Shown here one piece after another: positions 29,493 to 42,981 of a DNA stretch of 64,000 nt. The first letter of the stretch is position 1. Each line of letters starts with the position of its first letter. A program made the translations under genes and the position numbers. The stretch is from Lampris incognitus (taxonomy: Eukaryota; Chordata; Actinopteri; Lampriformes; Lampridae). The notes beneath the pieces were generated by a model. The model saw nothing but the letters and a program-made list of their open reading frames with translations, had not been told where the DNA came from and searched no databases. The DNA lies in assembly GCF_029633865.1 (NCBI RefSeq), contig NC_079217.1:59901675-59965674 (forward strand), read 5' to 3'.

Positions 29493-32400
29493 AAACAGGC
29501 CGATTTTAAAGCTTCTGTGTGTAATGTGGCTGTCACTGTCGTCTCAATGAAAACTGTTTGTCGTAAATCTGCTCCCCTCGATCTTTGTGCTGCCAGCAGT
29601 CGAGAAGAAGACGTTTCTGTAGCGTTAGGTACGTACTGTCTCTTTAAGAGACCTCGGCGCCGATGACATCGTTTCGCGTGGCGGATCAGACCATCGCCTC
29701 AAGGCTTCAGTATTGGCCGACATCCTGCCACATTTCAGCCCCTGAGAGTAGTTTTACTGTTCTGTCGCCCTGTCACGACAGACGGCTAACTCCTACTGCT
29801 AATTCGCCATTAAAGGAAGTTGAACTGAATGTCGTCATCCTGGTGATTGGGGGAGGAGTCATGAAAGCTTCTTAGAAGTGCACATAAAGTTAAATGTTAT
29901 GCACATTATGTTAAATGATAACTTTATCTATTCAGATTCCTCCCATTGAAACAGAAGTAGCCCACACTGTAGACATTTCCTTGTAGGCTGTAGCGCCACC
30001 TGTCTTTCCATCAAACACAGCACATAATTAATACATCATCATATCGGTGTGACAAATCGAGTATAATCCCCCCCCCCACCACCACCACCACCCTTTTTTC
30101 TCCCGAATTGTATCCGGACAATTACCCCACTCTTCCAAGCCGCCCGGTCGCTGCTGCACCCCCTCTGCCGATCCGGGGAGGGCTGCGGACTACCACATGC
30201 CTCCTCTGATACATGTGGGGTCACCAGCTGCCTCTTTTCACCTGACAGTGAGGAGTTTCGCCAGGTGGACGTGCGCGTGGGAGGATCACGCTATTCCCCC
30301 AGTCCCCCCCCCCTCCGAACAGGCGCCCCGACCGACCAGAGGGGGCGTTAATGCAGCGACCAGGACACATACCCACATCAGGCTTCCCACCCGCAGACAC
30401 GGCCAGTTGTTTCTGTAGGGAGCCGGAGGTAACACTGGGATTTGAACTGGCGATCCCCATGTTGGTAGGGAACGGAATAGATCGCTACGCTACCCGGACG
30501 CCCATATCGAGTATAATTTTGATTGGCCAATACCAACAAACTGACGGATATTTCGTGCGCCCCTAACTTGGGCGAAATGGGCCTCACATCCTTGAAAAAG
30601 AAAATCGATGAACCTCTAGCACAGTAAAAACACAAATTAAAACATGACACTTGAAACACATTACACTTTTGCATCTTTGACCCTGTATGCGGTGGCTAAT
30701 TGTGACCCTATTTGCTGTAGGTTTGTCAGGACCTCAACAGTACTTGGGCCTGGGAACTGGAGCAGAAGGGCTACCAGGAAATGACCATGGAGTGCAAGTC
30801 GAGTATCCTCAAAGTATGAGACCCTTAGTATCTCTGTTCAAACCTCATCAAACAATACTTTCTTGTATATAACCAGAGTATTAGTATTAGTAGTACTAAC
30901 CTGACCTCTGTCTTTCTCTCGGGAACTCTCTCCCCCTCTGTAATTCCTCCTTTTTCCCCTTCACTCCTTTTACTTTTCCGCTTCACATGCCATTGCTTCC
31001 CCTTTGTCCTCTCGTCTCCATTTCCTTTCTCTCGGCTCGGGCTCCGCAGTATCTGTGTGAGTGCCAGTTTGATGACAACCTCAAGTTCAAGATGGCGATC
31101 AACGAGGAGGACCCAGAGAAGATGCGCCTGCAGCCGATTGGCCGAGACCGGCAGGGCCTGATGTACTGGCTGCAGCTGGATCAGGAGCAGAACATCCGGC
31201 TCTACACGGAGGAGCAGGATGACCTGGATGGCTCTACCTGGAAGTGCATTGTCAGGTAGAGTCAAGAATCCTAATCTGGTCTAGTGCGGGCTGATAAGGA
31301 AAATATTATCATGATAGTCGGGGGGAATTTTACACGATATTGATATATATATACACACACACACATCACAATATCTGCTCACATATGGAAAAATACCATG
31401 TTTAAGAATCCAACCGAGGTCCATTTCATTGAACTGTTTGCTAACGTAAAGTACAATATCAAACTAAAACTAGTTTTCAAATAATACTCCCTCAGATATT
31501 TCACTCCTCATTTTGTGAGAAATCTTAGTTTATAGATTGTCGTTATAATTAATTTAGGCAACAAAATTGTGTATTGTGATGTAACAATATCCAAATTTCC
31601 TCCCGATACAATATCAGTGAGAGATGATAATGTTGAATTATTGCCCATCCATAATCTGGTTGGTTCTGATCCAATCTGTGGTGGTCTGGTCATTTCAAGT
31701 CTTACCTGTTTAGCTCTTCGCTATTAGGCTATATGTGGAGGTTTGTTGGTATCTTGTACTATTGTTGAGCCGTGTGTTGAATCTGTGCTGCTCTGTTCTA
31801 TTCCGTTCTGTTCTGCTCTAGCTGAGGATGCATCCCAAAAACCCTGAATTCTGTTCTGCTCTGTCATCTGTCTTTTATTCTGTTCTACTCTGATTCTGTT
31901 TTTTATTTTGCATGAAGATGAGAAAAGTTGAGATGAGGTCAGAAAAGATGAGATAAGAAGATAAGATGACATGAGGTCAGGTAAGATAAAGTAAGTTAAA
32001 TGCAAAAAGATAAGGTTAAATGGGATGAGATGAGGTAGGTTATCCCTAGGAGTGGAAATCAGAGAACTGAGTTGGCCTGGTTCTGGTGGTACCTCAGACC
32101 GTTTTTGTAGTAAAGAGGATTTTGACCCAAACTGTTTTTATTCAGGACTCGTAATGACCTGGCTGAGGCTTTGGAGCTGCTGAAGGCTCAGGTGGATCTG
32201 AACCAGAACCAGAACCAGGGTTCCTCTGGCTCAAGCCCCACAGGGAAGGACAACAAGACAGAGAGAGAACAAGGTAAAGTCCCATACAGACTTTTACGAT
32301 AGCAGTCTTATTTCACAGTTTTGAAATGCAGACAAATGTTTGGCTTCGTGGAGAAAATCCTCAGCCCTAAACATTTTCTATAGAGCCACTCATCTACCAA

Positions 32401-35400
32401 GTGGAACGCCGTCTTTCCTCTTTTTGTTTATTTTTTTTCCCCCATGGTTTTCTGGACAAAATGTTGTTTGTACCAAAAGCCGTACTTTTGAGTGACATGC
32501 CTTATGTTGTCCTCACTACAGTGTAGGAACTGCAGCTATACACCTAGCTAAACTCTTTCTTTCAAAATGATGACTTGAGTTGTAGTAAGCTTTACTTGCT
32601 GTTTACTGTGGCTCTTTACACCATCTTACACTGACGGAGTGAAAAGACATTGCCTCTGTGGCGTTTACAGTGTGGGTTGTCTCATACTTCCTTGGCGTTT
32701 TAACTAAACTATCACAAATGCTAGACAAATTCAGCCAGCTTCCTCAACATGACTGAGAGGACGTGATGACTAACACTTACCAAAATAAAGGTCTTGTCAA
32801 AATAAAAGTCCACCCATCATTATGCCTTAAAGGCAACACACTCCCCGCCTGGCCTCTGTGAGGTCACCACTCGGCCTGTGAACTAAGTGGGTCAAAATGA
32901 GACTGGACGTATTCACTTGTTTGCTCCATTTTGTCTTCCTCTGATGGGCCTGCTTCGTCCAATACAACACAATTTTCCATGCACCTGCTGCTTCCCACAC
33001 AGCCATTTCGGCTTCGACAGCCACTGCCTCTCATCGGATAGCGAGCGTCTCTAGCTCAGCATCCTTTCTTGCCAGTAACGTGCAGTGAGGTCCACAGCTG
33101 GGTAGGCAGTGAACTATATGTATTTGTGCCAGAGAGAGGCACAAGCAGACTCTGCCTCAGCAGCCTGCATTCACGAATGCTAGCATTGGGAGCAAGTCAT
33201 CCTGAATAGGGCATGCCTTTTATTGATAAAACAACAAGCTTTACATGATTTTTTAAAATTATTTTTCACAACAATCTTAACAAATTAAAGTTTTAAAAGA
33301 TAAAAAATAAATATTTTTGGGTAACTATTATGATATTTTGGGTTTTTTTTCTTATTAGCCTGGGTGAGGCACTGCCTACCCTGCCTCCCCTGACTGCACA
33401 TCACTGCTTCTAGCCTCTTGTAGCTGTGCTTCTGGGTCTGTAGCTGCTTCCTCTTTCTGGCATTCAGCTTCTCTGTTGGCTTTTTCTTTCTTTAACTTAG
33501 CCTCCTTAGCAGCTCTCTCTATTTTAGCTTTAGCTTCTTGGTCTGCAAATGCGAGGCGTACGTTAGCTGCCTCCGCTTTAGCGCGAGCACATATCAAAGA
33601 GCTAGCTGACGAAGTAGATGACCGTGAACCTCTACTCGCCACTGAAATCTTGTTGCCTTGTTTTTCTTCCATGTTACCACGATGTACAACACCAGCTATT
33701 CTTTGTCTTTTCATTATGTTGTCCTCACTACAGTGTAGGAACTGCAGCTATACAACTAGCTAAACTCTTTCTTGCAAAATGATGACTTGAGTTGTAGTAA
33801 GCTTTACTTGCTGTTTACTGTGGCTCTTTACACCATCTTACACTGACGGAGTGAAAAGACATTGCCTCTGTGGCGTTTACAGTGTGGGTTGTCTCATACT
33901 TCCTCGGAGTTTTAACTAAACTATCACAAATGCTAGACAAATTCAGCCAGCTTCCTCAACATGACTGAGAGGACGTGATGACTAACACTTACCAAAATAA
34001 AGGTCTTGTCAAAGTAAAAGTCCACCCATCATTATGCCTTAAAGGCAACACACTCCCCGCCTGGCCTCTGTGAGGTCACCACTCGGCCTGTGAACTAAGT
34101 GGGTCAAAATGAGACTGGACGTATTCACTTGTTTCGCTCCATTTTGTCTTCCTCTGATGGGCCTGCTTCATCCAATACAACACAATTTTCCATGCACCTG
34201 CTGCTTCCCACACAGCCACTTCGGCTTCGACAGCCACTGCCTCTCATCGGATAGCGAGCGTCTCTAGCTCAGCATCCCTTCTTGCCAGTAACGTGCAGTG
34301 AGGTCCACAGCTGGGTAGGCAGTGAACTATATGTATTTGTGCCAGAGAGAGGCACAAGCAGACTCTGCCTCAGCAGCCTGCATTCACGAATGCTAGCATT
34401 GGGAGCGAGTCATCCTGAATAGGGCATGCCTTTTATTGATAAAACAACAAGTTTTACATGATTTTTTAAAATTATTTTTCACAACAATCTTAACAAATTA
34501 AAGTTTTAAAAGATAAAAAATAAATATTTTTGGGTAACTATTATGATATTTTGGGTTTTTTTTCTTATTAGCCTGGGTGAGGCACTGCCTACCCTGCCTC
34601 CCCTGACTGCACATCACTGCTTCTAGCCTCTTGTAGCTGTGCTTCTGGGTCTGTAGCTGCTTCCTCTTTCTGGTATTCAGCTTCTCTGTTGGCTTTTTCT
34701 TTCTTTAACTTAGCCTCCTTAGCAGCTCTCTCTATTTTAGCTTTAGCTTCTTGGTCTGCAAATGCGAGGCGTACTGTAGCTGCCTCCGCTTTAGCGCGAG
34801 CACATATCAAAGAGCTAGCTGACGAAGTAGATGACCGTGAACCTCTACTCGCCACTGAAATCTTGTTGCCTTGTTTTTCTTCCATGTTACCACGATGTAC
34901 AACACCAGCTATTCTTTGTCTTTTCATTATGTTGTCCTCACTACAGTGTAGGAACTGCAGCTATACAACTAGCTAAACTCTTTCTTGCAAAATGATGACT
35001 TGAGTTGTAGTAAGCTTTACTTGCTGTTTACTGTGGCTCTTTACACCATCTTACACTGACGGAGTGAAAAGACATTGCCTCTGTGGCGTTTACAGTGTGG
35101 GTTGTCTCATACTTCCTCGGAGTTTTAACTAAACTATCACAAATGCTAGACAAATTCAGCCAGCTTCCTCAACATGACTGAGAGGACGTGATGACTAACA
35201 CTTACCAAAATAAAGGTCTTGTCAAAATAAAAGTCCACCCATCATTATGCCTTAAAGGCAAAACATGCCTCCTTCACTAATCTCCATTGCTTGTGCTTTA
35301 AAATCACTGACATTTTAATGTCATTTTCGGTAACACTTTAGTATGGGGAACATAGTCACCATTAATTAGGTGCTTATTAGCATGCAAATTAGCAACATAT

Positions 35401-38400
35401 TGGCCCTTAATTGGTCATTATTACGTACTCATTAATGCCTTATTCTGCATGGCCTTATTATACAACCAGTAAGCCATTAACTATGAGTTTTCCCTCTATA
35501 ACCTCAGAATTATTGCTTATTAGTAGTGCCATCTCAATATGCTTTGCTTAGTATGGCCTTTATAAGGTGGTAGTACCACAAGAAGAGTTATTCTCCCTTA
35601 CTAACACTTAATGAATATGGTCTGTTCTTACATAACAAAACACAAAACTACAAGTGTTCATAGTGTTAAATTACTCTAAATTAAGTTTTTGTTACTTAGA
35701 ATATGTTCCCCATACTAAAGTGACATCTTGATCATTACTAATTCACTAGTAATTAAGTTTTTTTACTTAGAATATGTTCCCCATACTAAAGTGTTACCTA
35801 ATTTTCTATACATTTTGAAGTACTATACCAGTTATTGTTCTTGAAAAAAATTAAGTGTTATCTTATTACACATTCTCGTCCCATCATAATTGTTGTCACA
35901 CAATCTCCTGTTATCATAAACGTGTGCTTTTTTTCATTCTAGAAGAGATAACGGCTCAGAAGAAGCCTGAGGTGGCTGATGAAAGTCTAAAAGAAGAGAC
36001 CTGTAGCAGAGAAAAGACCAAAGCCAACCAGTCTGAGCCCCCTGGAAACACACAGGAAGACTCCAAAAACAAGATGGCTGCCGTGAAGGAAGAGGAGACT
36101 CTAAAGCAAGGTACAGTGGAAATTGCTTATACTGATCAAAAGTTGCCGGATGGAATAGTTCCTATACATAACCTTTAATCTAAATAATCCAGTTATTGTG
36201 ATAAAACAGTCTGCATAAAGGGATAATTTTGGGTCTTTTCGACATGAGAAATTTGAAAAAAAATGTTTTTTTAAATAAAGGTAATTCAGGAAATCTAACG
36301 TTTAAGTGATCAATTATTTTTGCACTCATTCCCATGACACTGGACGGCTCCAAATCTGCTCTGAAAATCTGAACATACGCGTCCGAAATTACCAGAAATT
36401 CTAAAGCAGCGGTTCTTGGACCGCGGCTCGCAAGCTGCATGTGGCTCTTTGATGACTATATTGCGGCTGTTTTGTCTCCAGTTTTGCATTTTCTATGACA
36501 TTTTAAACAAATATTTCTGAGACACTTGCCTCGGCAACATTCTTCTTCTTCTGATGAATTTGCGGCAGACTTGGCGCAGCAAATGCGTGACGCTTGCTGC
36601 TGTCCACAGGTCATTTGTAGAACTCCATTGAATGAGCTCCATTGAATTCTTATGTAGAGTCCAGTGCGGTGGAGAAAATTAATAACAGTTCTTGTTGTTT
36701 CACAGTGTTCCTTGATGAGTATTGCTTTCAGTGAATGATCTGTAACTCCAATTCCTGACAGCTCTGCTTGCATAAGGCTTCTCATGAATTTCTCCTTCTT
36801 TTCTATTTACCAGTGACAGTGCAGGAGGAGATGGAGTCTGTCAAACAGGAAACAGTCGAGGTCAAACAGGAAAAGACTGTGAACAAATCCAAGAAGAAAC
36901 CTGAGAGCTCCCCGCCCCTCATTGATAACCGCGTTAGTACCATCACTGCCGTCATCAAATCAGAAGGCAGGGATACCGATGCTCCTAGCAACGCTGTGTC
37001 CGTTGTCATGGCACCCAGCTCGGTTTTGTCGAAACAGGAAATGAGCAAGGAGGAGGAGGTGGACCGTGCCGTCGTCAGGAGCAGCCAGCAGGCCAAGATA
37101 CCACTGAAGAAGAGAGAACTCAAGCTCGCTGAGGGTTTCCAAGGCAACCGGCACCACGGAAACCACCTCAACAGCAACAACAACAGCAGCAGCAGTATTA
37201 TTGTCTGCAACCCTTCAGTGATCCAGGCCAAGGATGGTCAGGTGAGGGAGGGGAAACTCTCAAACTTGTTAGCACCCTCCACAGGCCTGGCAGTGTCACA
37301 GCATCAGCATCCAGAGGAAAGGCTATCAAGAGCAGAACTGACCAACGGTAGAGCTGCCCTACTCCCCGCTCACAAAGATGGACAGAATGGGGTCATAGGT
37401 GTTGTAGGTCAGGTTGGAGTCATTGGTCACGTGGGGGTCATTCGCAGCCCGGCGGAGCGACATAGACCGCCTGCCACAGAGCACCAGGAACGAAATGGTC
37501 CGAGCTCGCATTACCGCACCGTCGCTGCTGGAGAGGAGGAGGAGGAGAGGGAGAGAGAGGGGTGTAGGAGGGGGGAGGGTGCAAGATGGGAGGTGGAGGA
37601 TAAGTTTCCAGAAAGGGAGGTGAGCAGGCAGTCGGTTCTGGTGAGGAAAGGGCCCACCACTGTGGAGTCGGTGATGCCAGGAGCCCCTCCCATCGGGTCA
37701 AATGAGGCTCAGACACCCAGACAAGTACCTTCATTGTCATCCTCTTCATCATTTACATTGCTGCCCCTAGAATCCGATAGACTCCCAAAGGTTGTGGACA
37801 AACAGGAGGAGTCTGTCCATGTCCCTGCCCGGGAGCAGGGAGAACAAACGAGGGAGGAGAGGTTAGGAGAGCGGATGAAAGTTGAGCCCGGGTGGCACCG
37901 GGAGCAAGATGACAACCATGTAGAGAAGAGGAGAGAGGGATCTGAGGGCCCCTGGCCAGAGAAGGAGAAGAAGGAGGCCTACGGAAGGATGAACAATGCT
38001 TCAGCCAAGGTGGATGAAGGAGAGAGCGGTGTCGGATTAAACCAGAAAGAGCCAAGGGACTGCCGTTCAGAGGGGCCCAACAATGGTGCCGAAGCCGGGG
38101 TTAGAGACAAGGAAGACGGGCATCGATCTGAGGGAAGGCAGGGTCAGCTGGAGGAGGCCTCCTCGGAGCTCCAGAAGGAGGGGATCAGGCTGAAGATCAA
38201 GATCCCTCCCCACCGGAGAAACAAGTTGAGAGGTAGAGAGGAAAAGGAGGAGGAGAAAGCGAGGGAGCAGGAGACACAAGGTGAAGGGAGGTCGCTGAGG
38301 AGATCTGCAAGGATCTGCAGGTACCTGTGTGTGTGTGGGTGTGTGTGTGTGTGTTTGTGTGTGTGTGTGCGTGCTCACAAGTGTGTATACTCTAGGTTTT

Positions 38401-41400
38401 CAATGGTTGTCTTACACATTTTTCAAACTCTCAGCTGAGAAGTTAACAAATAGAAACGTGTTTTCATGTTCAGGAGAAAGTTAGCCTCGCAAAGCCAGCC
38501 CACAAATTGTGCTTGACTCATTGTGGTCAAGTGTCAGACCAAAATCTGTGACCATTGAAAATTGGGACCGTGGTTAAGCTACGCAGAAAATAGGCATCGG
38601 TCCGAAAGAGTTTAGCGGCAGACTCACAGACACCTCCAACTCCTCCCACCTCCTGGCTAAGTGTGGGTGTGGGTTAGGTCTGGTTAAGGTCAGGGTAACG
38701 ATCTGGGAGCGTGGTCGTCCTATAGCAGGGGTCAGGAACCTTTTTGACTGGGAGAGCCATAAAAGCCAAATATTTCTAAATATACTTAATTGAGAGCCAT
38801 ATAGTATTTTTAACGTATAATAAATTAAATATGTCTTACTTTTAATGCGACTTCTGGTACTGCATGGTTTTGCTGATGGCCTTGTAGTCTGGTTCATACG
38901 TGGTGAGGTTGAGCTTCATGCAGGCGTTGAGGCTTCCATCAGTTGAACGTGAGCGTAGGTTGGTCTTAATGTTCCTCATATGCGAGAATGACTGCTCACA
39001 TGCATATGTAGAGCCAAACATGGTCAATACGGCAATACTCACACGCTGCATTGTGTGGTATGTCACAGGAAGCTCGTTCCAAGTTTTAAGAATCAGCTGG
39101 TCTTCAGGTTGAAGATTTTTCATTTCTGTCCACTTGTGTTCCCTTGCCAGCTCTGCTCGCTGTCGCGCAAGACTTTCCAACTCTCCATTAAGTGACTTGA
39201 ACTTACTCATCCACATGTCTGATGCCTTCAGGTCAGCAACTTCCAGCTCAAAGTCTCCGATAGAGACCCCGGGGATGCATGTCAGGTCGATTTTGTCCAC
39301 TGCACACTCATGTGGACGAGTGATGAACTTGAAAAGACCAGTGCGCGCACGAAATTCTCCAAAACGTGCTTTGAATGACTGCAGGAGATTGGACGTAAAG
39401 CCAGCTAGCTGCTGGAGATCCAGATGTTGAGTGGAGTCACTTGCTAAGCATGCATCTCTAAATTGTTGCAGTCTTTCAAAGTGCAGAAGACGACCTGTTT
39501 CAATGTCCCTGAGAAAGACTTCCAGCTTGCTTTCAAATGCAAACACTGCTTGTTGAAGGGATGAGATTGTATTTCCAATACCTTGCATTTTCACATTGAG
39601 CAGGTTCAGATGGCCAGTTATGTGCACGAGATAGTGAAACTGCAGGAGCCAGTCAGTGTTGTCTAGCTCAGGATGCTTGACGCCTTTCATTTCAAGAAAA
39701 GTCCGGATTTCACTCAGGCAAGCTGCAAAACGGCTAAGCACCTTCCCCCTTGACAACCAACGCACGTTGCTGTGTAAAAGCAGACCGGGATAATGATTCC
39801 CAACTTCTTCTAACAGAGCTTTAAACTGGCGATCATTTAAAGCTCGGGCAACAATAAAGTTGACCACTCGAATGACCAGCGACATCACCTCGCCAAGCTC
39901 CTGGCCACACGTCTGAGCGCAAAGCGCCTCCTGGTGCAGGATGCAATGAAAACTTAGGATGGCGCTCTTTTCATGTTCACGGAGAAGCGCTACAAATCCT
40001 TTGTTCTTCCCCAACATACAGGGTGCACCATCAGTACAGACAGAAATAAGTTTATCCATCGGTAGTTTTTTTTCTTTAGCAAACTCCATGAAAGACATGA
40101 ATAAATCCTCTCCTCTTGTTGTCCCTTTCATTGGCAAAACAGCCAAGCTTTCCTCACGCAGTGTGTCACCTGCAGCATACCTGGCAATGATACTGCACTG
40201 AGATAGATGGCTAACGTCTGTTGACTCATCTAACGCGAGAGAAAAGTATGTCCCGGCGTTTACGTCCTTAATTTGTGTTTCCTCGACTTGATTTGCCATC
40301 ATGATACTACGATCGTGCACAGCTCTTGCTGACAGGGGCATGTCTTTTATTCGTTTGATTATCTTGTCTTTATTTGGGAAGTCATCAAACAGTTCATTGG
40401 CCACATCAAGCATGAATGTTTTGGCATACTCGCCATCTGTGAATGACTTTCCATTCCTTGCTATTGCCAAAGCACCCGCAAAGCTAGCGGAATTCCCGTC
40501 ACCTTGCTTGGTCCACACATGTGGTTGCTGCTGACTCGTCTGCACTCTCCGCTGTAGCTCCTTGCATGCCCTTTTCCTGCTGCCCCCCCCCCCCGCTGGA
40601 GATTTCCATGCAAATGAAGCATGGTGCGTATCGAAGTGCCGCTTTATATTTGACCGTTTCATCGATGCAATTTTATCATTGCATATTAGACATACCGCAG
40701 ATCCTGCTCTCTCCACAAATGCAAATTCCTCTGTCCACGCAGCCTGGAATGCACGGTAATCATCGTCTAAACTAGTTGGCTATCTGATAAAATTGATTTC
40801 TTCACCTTTACAATGACCCGGACATGCTCGCGAGCCGTCGGTTCCCGACCTGACCCACGGGTGACCCGTGAAATATATCTTCAAAACTAATTTCTGTTTC
40901 CTTTAAAATGACACAGTATTATTAAGAAATATCACAAGTATTTTAAAATCAGTTCCAAACTGATTTTTTTTTTCAACTCAAAATTGTCTGGGAGCCATAT
41001 GCCGTCACTGGAAGAGCCATATATGGCTCGCGAGCCATAGGTTCCCGACCGCTGTCCTATAGAAATAACATCTAGTGATGACCACAGGAAGAGGGGATCT
41101 CTGTGCATTCAGAATGAAGATATGGTCACAATTATTATGATTCCCCCCCCCTTTTTTCTCCCCCGTTATACTTGGCCAATTACCGCACTCTTCCGAGTCA
41201 TCCCGGTCGCTGCTCCACCCCCTCTGCTGATCCGGGGAGAGCTGCAGACTACCACATGCCTCCTCCCATACATGTGGAGTCACCAGCTGCTTCTTTTCAC
41301 CTGACAGCGAGTAGTTTCACCAGGGGGACGTTGCGAGTGGGAGGATCACGCTATTCCCCCCAGTCCCCCGCCCCCCCAAACAGGCGCCCTGACCGACCAG

Positions 41401-42950
41401 AGCAGGTGCTAGTGCAGCAACCAGGACAAACCCACATCCGGCTTCCCACCCGCAGACAAGGCCAATTGTGTCTATAGAGACACCCAACCAAGCCGGAGGT
41501 AGCACAGAGATTCAAACCGGCGATCCCCGTGTTGGTAGGAAACAGAATAGACTTCTGCTACGCTGTCCAGATGCCCTATATGGTCACAATTATAGACAGT
41601 CACAGATTCTGGTGTGACACCAGCAGGGCTCAGTAGGCGTCCGTTGGTGTTTGGGGCGTCATCAATGATCGTCAACCAGAATGACATTGCAGGTAACTGG
41701 ATCAGCCTTTTAATCAATCCGAGCCACAAAATCCCACCAGAAAGAGATGTAAGAGCTGTAAAAGCATCGCGCCGCATTTCCAGACCTGCTGGTTTGCTGG
41801 CCGTAAACACCACCACCCGCTAGCAGATCGGTCCATTTAGCTTGTTATGTCTGTACACAATTCTTGCCATCTTTGATGAAACTAACTCCGTGGAAGCGTT
41901 GATGCTAACCTTTCTTAGTGCAGCGTTGTTGTAATTTCCAAAATACACTGCGCTGCTCATTGTCAACACCATCCAAACTGCTCCCCATAGGTTAATATGG
42001 GTGTTGTGTCTAGCTGCCGGCTCAGTCTATATTCTCAATGGATGCTGTCCATACCGATATCATGTATAGCAGAAACCGAGCTTGCGAGATCTAGGCTGGC
42101 TTTGCGAGGCAAGGGGGAAAATGGCATCAGAAAATATCTGTATTATTACCATTATTTGGGGATGTACTGATACCAGGAAATGGAATATCAGTGCTGGCGA
42201 TTTTACCCAAGACTGAAATCTGATACCAAAAACCATCTGTAACATGTCATCAAGAAAAGCAAAATGTCTTGGTTTACTGCATCTTTGGCACAGGGAAACC
42301 TGTATTTCTTTAAAAATACTGCCCATTGACCCCAAACTGAGTCTGCGTCTGCACTGATCAGAAAAAAGTAATGGATTGAATCAATACTTGGTACTGGCCC
42401 ACACTTAAAAGATTTGCACTAGGATCAGTATTGCAGTGGAAAAAGTGATATTGGTGCATCTCTACTGTTTATACAAGGAATGGAGCCCCCAACCTAGGCC
42501 GACTTAGTGCTCTGCTCTGTCCATTGAGCTACATGGGAAACAGAACCATCAACAATAGAAGTGCACATTCTACCCATGTAGCTCCTGTGCTATATATAAA
42601 TCGGAAGACCATGACCTGTTTTTGTCGTCTGATTGGTGAATTTGTAATTCTGAATACCTTCAGCTTTCCTGCAGGTTGCTCGTGCAGAGTTCTGTTGTGC
42701 CCATGACGTGTCATTCACTCCCATTCACTCCTTTTCTCTTGAAGATCCTCTGCTTTGCCGATCTGCAGGCCGAGCTCAAAGCTGGCTGAGAGCCAGAGCA
42801 GGAAACCAGACAAGAGAACGGCACTGGCTTCCAGAGCCAAGGGGGAGGAAGAGGAGGAGATGGAGGAAGAGGAGGAAGAGCAGGGCTTGGTGTCAAAGAA
42901 AGAGAGGAAGAGAGACATTGATGGGCAAAGCAGGAAACCAAAGGTAGTTA

Positions 42951-42981
<31 letters not shown>

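Larger units (their letters stand above)
32503..35262. repeat. 1.21-kb tandem duplication, about 2.3 copies
   Basis: Units begin TATGTTGTCCTCACTACAGT at 32503, 33715 and 34928 (1,212 and 1,213 bp apart); the third stops near 35262. Copies differ by a few substitutions and single-base indels, so the duplication is recent. Each full unit holds a minus-strand 112-codon frame (33376-33714 and 34589-34927) with an Ala/Lys/Glu-rich coiled-coil-like sequence, and a MITE-like inverted pair (CAGTAACGTGCAGTGAGG near 33074 and the complement of CAGTGATGTGCAGTCAGGGG near 33407). Confidence 0.9.

Noticed and set aside
36768-36813. rsf1 exon 7 starting with its own ATG ([15 protein letters not shown])
   Set aside because: This is intron sequence up to the CAG acceptor at 36811-36813; joining exon 6 in phase 1 gives the conserved protein.
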